Shown here: piece after piece, positions 32,221 to 35,018 of the stretch
How the letters are laid out: each line of letters begins with the position of its first letter
How positions within the stretch are numbered: the first letter of the stretch is position 1
Source of the DNA: JABSOG01 sp041583135
Lineage (GTDB): Bacteria > Pseudomonadota > Gammaproteobacteria > Enterobacterales > Alteromonadaceae
Direction: 5' to 3'
Length of the DNA: 35,018 bases
Assembly (NCBI GenBank): GCA_041583135.1
Contig: JBFHGJ010000058.1
Span: 1-35,018, forward strand
Program-made: the position numbers and the translations under genes
The notes under the pieces: model-generated
What the model saw: only the letters and a program-made list of their open reading frames with translations
What the model was told of the DNA's origin: nothing
Database searches by the model: none

Positions 32221-34316
32221 ACGTCTTTTCCTGTCGCCTCGTCGGCATTGGCAATTTTGTCTCTCAGATAGTCGTAAATCTCACTTTGCGAGCGCACCTT
32301 ATCCCGCACGTTGGTGGTATGATAAGGATTGCTCTGATCAGAGTTGACTAGTCGAGCCTTAGTGTTATCGCGCAGCTGGATATTGATGATATCGATAATG
32401 GTTTGTTTGACCTCAGGGCAATAGATAGGACAACCCACCTCAACCCGCTCATCGATATTGCGTTCCATCCAGTCTGCTGACGAAATGTACACCAGTTTAT
32501 CGCCGTAATTCTCAAAGATAAACACCCTTGGATGCTCTAAGAATCTATCGACCACGCTAATACAGGTTATGCGCTCACTTTGCCCCTTGACGCCCGTCAC
32601 CAAAGAACAGACACCACGCACGATCAGCTTAATTTTAACCCCGGCATTATTGGCCTCATAAAGCTTCTCAATCAGCCCCGCATCGACGAGATTGTTCACC
32701 TTAAGGATAATGCCGTTAGGCGCCTGATTCCCCGCTGCGGCAATTTCATCGTCAATCAGACGATACAGACGATTGCGAGAGTTCAGTGGCGACACCAACA
32801 GATGTCTAAATTGAAAACGCTGAAATGGAAACTTCATAAATTCAAATACTTGCGCCACTTCACGGGTGATCTTCGGATCACAGGTAAACAGGCTGAAGTC
32901 GGTATAGACCTGCGCGTTGCGTTCGTTGAAGTTGCCGGTGCCGATATGGGCGTAGCGCTGAAGGCCATTGTCTTGCTCACGGGTGATCAAACAGATCTTG
33001 GCATGAACCTTTAAGCTTGGGATCCCAAAACGTACTTTTGCCCCGGCATCACTCAAAACTTCTGCCCACTTGATATTGTCTTCTTCATCAAAGCGCGCGC
33101 GCAACTCGATGTTGACCTCCACCTCTTTACCGTTTTTCACCGCCTCGGCCAACGCCGAAACCACACGGGACTTTTTCGCCACACGATACAGACAGATCTC
33201 AATCTTGCGTACCATCGGGTCGTAGGAGGCTTGACGCAACAACTCGGTAAAGTGAGAAAAGCGGTGATAAGGGTAATACAGCAAAATATCACGAGCTTTC
33301 ATTGCTTCAAAGGCATTGGCACTGAGTTCAAAGTAGGGCATAACCAGCGCTGGCATTTTGGGGTGCTCAAGCTTTTTACCGCCGACATTGGGAAAATCGA
33401 TAAAGTCTTTAAAGCTGTGGTAGCGACCACCGGCGATCAGCCCCCTGTCACTGGTGATATCAAGCCGACGTTTGAGTTCATCAAGCATGTGTTGCGGCAT
33501 TTTTCGGTCATACACCAAACGTACCGGGACCGCATTTAAGCGCCTTTTAAGGGCGCTGGACATCTGCTCATATAGACTTTGGTTGAGGACGTCCGATAAA
33601 TCGAATTCGGCATCTCGGGTCAACTTCATGGAAAACGCACGAATATAATCAAAGTCAAAAAAGCCGTTGAAGATCAGATGCATCGAATAGCGAATGACAT
33701 TATCGAGTAAGATAATGTATTTTTCTTTGCTTTTTTCTTTACCCTTCGACTCGTCAGGCAACACCACAAATCGCGGCACATTGGCACTGGGTACTTCAAC
33801 CAAAGCATATTGCGCCATGTCCGAATCAGCCTTGGTCATCGACACCATTAGATAGGTTGAATCGTCATTGATGTGATCAGAAAGCTTCACCCTTTCATTG
33901 AAGATCACAGGAAAGATATGGCGACGCAACTTATCTTTGTAATAGTTGTCCAGCCACTGCTTGTGAAAATCACTCAGTTGGGTTTCGTTGATAAGATTGA
34001 TGTCGGCCTCTCCAAGCTGACCGAGCAGCCCGTTGTAGGTTTCATCAAAAGAATTTTGTAAATCGATAACCTTCGATTGAATGGCATCGAGTAGATTCAA
34101 CGACAGCGTTTTTTCTTCTTCGGTTTGTGCCATCAAAACCCGGCGACGGACATTGGCCACCCGCACCCGGTAGAACTCATCCATATTGCTAGAGTAGATC
34201 CCCAAAAAGCGAAAACGCTCTAACAGCGGCACACTCGAGTCTTGCGCTTCTTGCAAGACACGATGATTGAACGAAAGCCAACTCAGTTCTTTTTCAATAT
34301 AAGGAAATTGGTTCAT
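32217..34316 (-). CDS. ppk1: Polyphosphate kinase 1
   Basis: A 699-residue enzyme that makes inorganic polyphosphate from ATP. It begins YIEKELSWLSFNHRVLQEA, the typical N-terminal domain. The two catalytic histidines are His438 (SLKVHAKICL, the autophosphorylated one) and His457 (RYAHIGTGNFNE), 19 residues apart as in E. coli Ppk (His435 and His454). The C-terminal domain contains ISSADWMERNIDERVE. The stop overlaps ppx by 4 nt, so synthesis and breakdown enzymes are coupled. No phosphate (Pho) box is evident to me in the 200 bp upstream. Confidence 0.98.
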   Translation of the reverse strand: MNQFPYIEKELSWLSFNHRVLQEAQDSSVPLLERFRFLGIYSSNMDEFYRVRVANVRRRVLMAQTEEEKTLSLNLLDAIQSKVIDLQNSFDETYNGLLGQLGEADINLINETQLSDFHKQWLDNYYKDKLRRHIFPVIFNERVKLSDHINDDSTYLMVSMTKADSDMAQYALVEVPSANVPRFVVLPDESKGKEKSKEKYIILLDNVIRYSMHLIFNGFFDFDYIRAFSMKLTRDAEFDLSDVLNQSLYEQMSSALKRRLNAVPVRLVYDRKMPQHMLDELKRRLDITSDRGLIAGGRYHSFKDFIDFPNVGGKKLEHPKMPALVMPYFELSANAFEAMKARDILLYYPYHRFSHFTELLRQASYDPMVRKIEICLYRVAKKSRVVSALAEAVKNGKEVEVNIELRARFDEEDNIKWAEVLSDAGAKVRFGIPSLKVHAKICLITREQDNGLQRYAHIGTGNFNERNAQVYTDFSLFTCDPKITREVAQVFEFMKFPFQRFQFRHLLVSPLNSRNRLYRLIDDEIAAAGNQAPNGIILKVNNLVDAGLIEKLYEANNAGVKIKLIVRGVCSLVTGVKGQSERITCISVVDRFLEHPRVFIFENYGDKLVYISSADWMERNIDERVEVGCPIYCPEVKQTIIDIINIQLRDNTKARLVNSDQSNPYHTTNVRDKVRSQSEIYDYLRDKIANADEATGKDV

Positions 34317-34459
34317 GCTGCATTCTTAATTCGGTTGGGGATAATTAGAACCTGCGCCAGTAAACCGCATTGGTGCCGATGTTATTGTTATTATATGACA
34401 AATTGATGACTGTACCAGTCAGACAATCGAACGCTTTGTAACAGCAGGTGATGAAGGTG

Positions 34460-34504
34460 CTGAACTGCGCGGCACACTATTGCAGTGAAAACGACGCAGT
34501 TCAG
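34460..34504. repeat. 10-bp inverted repeat between ppk1 and the next gene
   Basis: CTGAACTGCG and CGCAGTTCAG are perfect inverted copies 25 bases apart, with a smaller CACT/AGTG stem inside. It lies 14 bp beyond the stop of the partial gene on the same strand and 144 bp before ppk1. It could fold at the 3' end of the upstream mRNA; no U-run follows, so a classical terminator is not supported. Confidence 0.5.
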
Positions 34505-34517
34505 TTGGGTCTAAGAC

Positions 34518-35018
34518 TTACTTTTCTTTCACTTGGTAAACGGTAACAGTACCGCTTACCTCATTACCGACAAGCAATAATGCATTACCGCTTGGGCTTT
34601 GTTCCGCCGAGACAAACTTAATGCTTTCCGGCCCCAGGTCACCTGAAACATCGACCATAGAGCAATCCATGCCCTCATCGGTATCGCACGGATTGGCCAA
34701 ATCATCATCGAGTTCAAACTCAGTATTGAAGTCACGGTTGTTGTAATGCGCCACATAGCGTGCGGCATATGGGTTAGAAACATCATAGGCAAACAGGTCG
34801 CCCGAGCGTTCTAAGCCGATAAAGGCATATTGATGACCATTGATGCTGCCTACGGCTATGGCTTCAGGCTCACCGCCTTTATCATCTGAGCGATTATCAC
34901 CTTTGTTGGCGGTGTGTGCGCTATTGAAGTTATCGCCAAGAATACTTGAACTGACCCGTTCAAAGTCATCGCCAGAATCAAACACTAACTCGGCATCGGC
35001 ATTCCAAATTGAGAAAGA
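34518..35018 (-). CDS. Choice-of-anchor I type propeller protein, 3' part only
   Basis: The frame is open to the window edge; 166 codons are visible and the 5' part is missing. The visible text (SFSIWNADAELVFDSGDDFER, EPEAIAVGSINGHQYAFIGLERSGDLFAYDVSN, DLGPESIKFVSAEQSPSGNALLLVGNEVSGTVTVYQV) matches my memory of the C-terminal part of choice-of-anchor I family proteins. These are secreted propellers, often annotated as alkaline-phosphatase-like or phytase-like. The Met at 34985 is internal and not the start. The protein ends in VKEK with no C-terminal sorting tail. It lies upstream of ppk1 on the same strand, 201 bp away. Confidence 0.8.
   Translation of the reverse strand, partial: SFSIWNADAELVFDSGDDFERVSSSILGDNFNSAHTANKGDNRSDDKGGEPEAIAVGSINGHQYAFIGLERSGDLFAYDVSNPYAARYVAHYNNRDFNTEFELDDDLANPCDTDEGMDCSMVDVSGDLGPESIKFVSAEQSPSGNALLLVGNEVSGTVTVYQVKEK

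Overview
The window is chromosomal DNA of a gammaproteobacterium, most likely a marine member of the Alteromonadales (Shewanella/Colwellia-like relatives). The grounds are near full-length matches from memory to E. coli-type Tol-Pal, RuvABC, CmoAB, PurMN and Ppk-Ppx proteins, thrombospondin-type-3 (TSP3) secreted proteins, a GlyGly-CTERM sorting tail and abundant c-di-GMP signalling. The genus is inference.

Layout. Bases 33-108 hold a tRNA-Lys (minus strand), downstream of the complete ybgC-tolQ-tolR-tolA-tolB-pal-cpoB operon (minus, 5510 to 232). A gene-poor stretch of about 1 kb (5511-6525) follows, with an orphan rho-independent terminator, a cluster of short direct and inverted repeats and a 30-bp near-palindrome. 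Next come a plus-strand gene for a 1427-residue secreted protein (two PQQ-like propellers, two TSP3 arrays, a PPC-like C-terminus) and a 111-residue membrane protein. Minus-strand ruvB, ruvA, ruvC and aspS occupy 11304-15250. In many gammaproteobacteria ruvCAB runs directly into ybgC-tol-pal, so 5.5-11.3 kb looks like an insertion into an old gene block. After aspS come a second TSP3 protein (dimethylformamidase-beta-like, GlyGly-CTERM tail), a GFA/CENP-V-family zinc protein and a 994-residue diguanylate cyclase with three tandem periplasmic binding domains. A plus-strand run holds cmoA, cmoB, an unrecognised 137-residue protein, purM, purN and a DUF3108 protein (21085-25777).

The most interesting part is 25791-30664: a minus-strand three-gene signalling operon. 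It encodes a soluble Cys/His-rich histidine kinase, a hybrid histidine kinase with a C-terminal bacteriohemerythrin domain that keeps all seven di-iron ligands, and a REC-EAL c-di-GMP phosphodiesterase. A perfect FNR-type site (TTGAT-N4-ATCAA) lies upstream, about 32 bp before a -10-like hexamer, which is the geometry of a class II FNR promoter. The simplest reading is an oxygen- or NO-responsive phosphorelay, itself under anaerobic control, that lowers c-di-GMP.

The right end carries ppx and ppk1 (overlapping by 4 nt) and the 3' part of a gene for a choice-of-anchor I type propeller protein that runs off the window.
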